Positions 5,401 to 6,148 of a DNA stretch of 6,148 nucleotides are shown in pieces (the first letter of the stretch is position 1; each line of letters opens with the position of its first letter). This stretch comes from Rhizobium sp. Q54. GTDB taxonomy: Bacteria; Pseudomonadota; Alphaproteobacteria; Rickettsiales; UBA1997. The stretch covers positions 1-6,148 of the forward strand of contig CAMBES010000084.1 in assembly GCA_945865855.1 (NCBI GenBank). The letters run 5' to 3'. Below the pieces are notes generated by a model. It saw only the letters and a program-made list of their open reading frames with translations, did not search any database and was not told the DNA's origin. The position numbers and the translations under genes are program-made.

Positions 5401-6148
5401 TCGAGAATTTTGAAAGTTAAACGCAGTTTCTCAATATTATTGGTTGATATTCTTTGTCCGTCTTCAGTTTTTTCCTCCCATTCATCCTCGGAATAATATT
5501 CGTAAGTATGACAATAAAACATCGAGCCAAAACTGCTCTGAATGCCTTGAGTAGCTAAAGTACAATCTCCCGTAGTCGAAGCAGAAATTTTATAGAGATA
5601 GCCACTAGAATCAAAACCATAATTACCCGTCAGCTCAGGTGATGATCCAGATAGAGTGGAGGAGGTGGGAGATGAAATAGTAACTATTTGAGGTTGACCA
5701 TCAACAGTGATAGGATTGGATACTTTACACTTATAATCATCATATAAACTTACTTGGCATAATCTCGCCTCCATCCATTGCCCGTTGCTAAATTCTAAAC
5801 TACCTCTGAAATTAACTCTAATACCATTGGAACCTTTGTAACTTGAGCTGCCATCGGTATTATTTGAGTAGGCATTCCAGATATTATTATTTACATTACT
5901 ACCATCAAGCATAATGACCCGAAGTCGCGAATCGCTGCTTATTAAATATTGCGAGTAAACACTATATATTTTTTTATCAAACTCATCGAGTTTTTCTGAA
6001 TCTGAATAACTATCGATGTTGCCGTAATAGCCATTGAATCCATTGAGTTTTACTGCACCCTTGGCTCTTGATGAATTTGCAAGAAAAGCTTCAACTTCAT
6101 CTGTTGATGCTGCATCTATTGTAGAAGGAATATTGGCAACCTTCCCCT
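2490..6148 (-). CDS. virB6: Large VirB6/TrbL-family type IV secretion protein, 5' end beyond window
   Basis: VirB6 is the polytopic inner-membrane core of P-type type IV secretion systems and guides substrate through the membrane. Reading upstream of the Met codon at 5910-5912, the frame stays open for 78 more codons to the edge, so at least 1218 residues are present and the true start is outside. Numbered from that Met, residues 1-290 are a Ser/Gly/Asn-rich soluble region with eight Cys (52, 62, 117, 134, 177, 207, 218, 224), probably extracytoplasmic. Residues about 295-590 form the membrane block, with helices near 298-318, 328-345, 412-434, 438-471, 484-510 and 562-588; ADPRYKAIL leads into the first helix. 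Residues 590-1140 are hydrophilic, Ala/Lys-rich and Cys-free, with probable coiled coil at about 966-1083 and an Asn-Pro repeat tail. Such extended, often multi-copy VirB6 proteins are characteristic of Rickettsiales. Which paralogue this is cannot be told; soluble-domain functions are unknown. Confidence 0.88.
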   Translation of the reverse strand, partial: GKVANIPSTIDAASTDEVEAFLANSSRAKGAVKLNGFNGYYGNIDSYSDSEKLDEFDKKIYSVYSQYLISSDSRLRVIMLDGSNVNNNIWNAYSNNTDGSSSYKGSNGIRVNFRGSLEFSNGQWMEARLCQVSLYDDYKCKVSNPITVDGQPQIVTISSPTSSTLSGSSPELTGNYGFDSSGYLYKISASTTGDCTLATQGIQSSFGSMFYCHTYEYYSEDEWEEKTEDGQRISTNNIEKLRLTFKILDPEIANCSISGSGDNDGIKLDNPYYNSTIATNVGKTCESNETPGSDSCQKQFYCANKYSNNSGEYYVTVKVKNTSAGSLSSVISAVVKPVIEVMDGKQDDPDTAKDESTIGQSERIYKLLIADPRYKAILSVSLVVMITFWGVGYLLGVSELNQTEIITRIFKIAFVYLMVGETGWEWFQMFFVSFFKEGTDYLSFMMAASFDESPDLAAAIESGNLYDKSVLFTSVDNVFNLFFSSAVQKKIYALFFASIFGWAYCLIILWSFMHYIYAVANAVLLYLTAQVFISIMFVVGPIFFVFLLFNQTKDMFDNWLKQLIGFSLQQIFLLITLAFFNMLMYEVIKMSLGYKVCWDEVWVMNLGITRVSLMSFWTISSLPPRTNANSQVGNIGNPEGIPSIFTILFIWVISSLMKQFIGFMTDMAASISGGLSASAMSKGISDAAAAVSKAAGKAAKEIDKEFGIYDKTVGRLDDKLFDHGKAADERRAAKTKEDASVSSNARGAISAGKAAASKYRAETGDSSAAGSAKAAKEGQEKYLSDRGITGEKADKILNSKGAKIGGARDVPGALYNAVKNRGTFSKSAAEQAAGETGKLSGKEFKSLMKNSTPEQREENLAKHKSGEMQVNRSAGQVYDGKVSLIKLNPYGEGKGLVNEALNFGASVAIKATTGIDVNPAKEMSNILSGGDKDQKEARDQLIQEGSIGKLSTEMFRDKEESKMINRRAAEIKADKKIVANKAPTERENYLAQLDADNAKEIDEIDASSGPVLGAIRKAGQEFKTFAKKIDLNPYPKNRKSSSTTLKNQMTKEIAVNNGEINELGLARKRAMKEVNKNKGAVNSKKIEIGELEEKRKQEKNPVTLKKINSEIAAARKDLIGSEVYKDHRKATVAVQQLYSKIKNKQEKVGEMQEIVDNITNGEEAVKGNIGLETRFKYLETPDDFKRFSEQHPAPKKNPIDNNPASESNPIVENPVKKD
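2493..2576. repeat. Asn-Pro repeat encoding the VirB6 C-terminal tail
   Basis: On the plus strand TGGATT starts at 2505, 2520, 2538 and 2553, with TGGATG at 2571, so the spacing alternates 15, 18, 15, 18. Two 33-base units (2505-2537 and 2538-2570) agree at 24 of 33 positions. In the protein this gives HPAPKK, NPIDN, NPASES, NPIVE and NPVKKD, alternating six and five residues and ending at the stop codon. The tail is probably unstructured. It is an in-frame tandem duplication at the very end of the gene. Confidence 0.8.

Overview
The window looks like a piece of an AT-rich alphaproteobacterial chromosome, most likely from the Rickettsiales or a close relative. Three things suggest this. A very large VirB6-type protein carries long soluble domains on both sides of its membrane block. 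A DUF2610-like small protein follows it directly. The Ddl and FtsQ sequences resemble alphaproteobacterial ones (Ddl THSG..ASA..MDK; FtsQ RRWD.R..NG and IDLR). No species can be named from this stretch.

All genes lie on the minus strand and read from right to left: virB6 (6148 to 2490, 5' end outside the window), a DUF2610-like gene (2486 to 2169), ddl (2179 to 1211), ftsQ (1070 to 216) and ftsA (from 215, running off the left edge). Packing is tight. There are 3 bases between virB6 and the small gene, an 11-base overlap between the small gene and ddl, and 0 bases between ftsQ and ftsA. The only real gap is 140 bases between ddl and ftsQ (1071-1210), which holds no convincing gene. The plus strand carries only antisense shadows.

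Two functions meet here. virB6 encodes an inner-membrane channel component of a P-type type IV secretion system. ddl, ftsQ and ftsA are the end of a division and cell wall (dcw) cluster: Ddl makes the D-Ala-D-Ala dipeptide for peptidoglycan, FtsQ is the bitopic divisome scaffold, and FtsA tethers FtsZ to the membrane. In the usual dcw order murB or murC precedes ddl; here a secretion gene and a DUF2610 gene take that place and appear translationally coupled to ddl.

The most interesting local details are: (1) the virB6 reading frame is open to the window edge, so the ATG at 5912 is internal; (2) its N-terminal domain holds eight cysteines, while the roughly 550-residue Ala/Lys-rich C-terminal domain holds none; (3) its tail is an Asn-Pro repeat with alternating 15/18-base periodicity; (4) ddl carries an in-frame 15-base minisatellite in an interdomain loop; (5) both virB6/DUF2610 and ftsQ/ftsA are joined in the same frame with only a stop codon (plus one sense codon in the first case) between them. 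I saw no clearly undescribed system beyond this secretion/cell-wall gene linkage.
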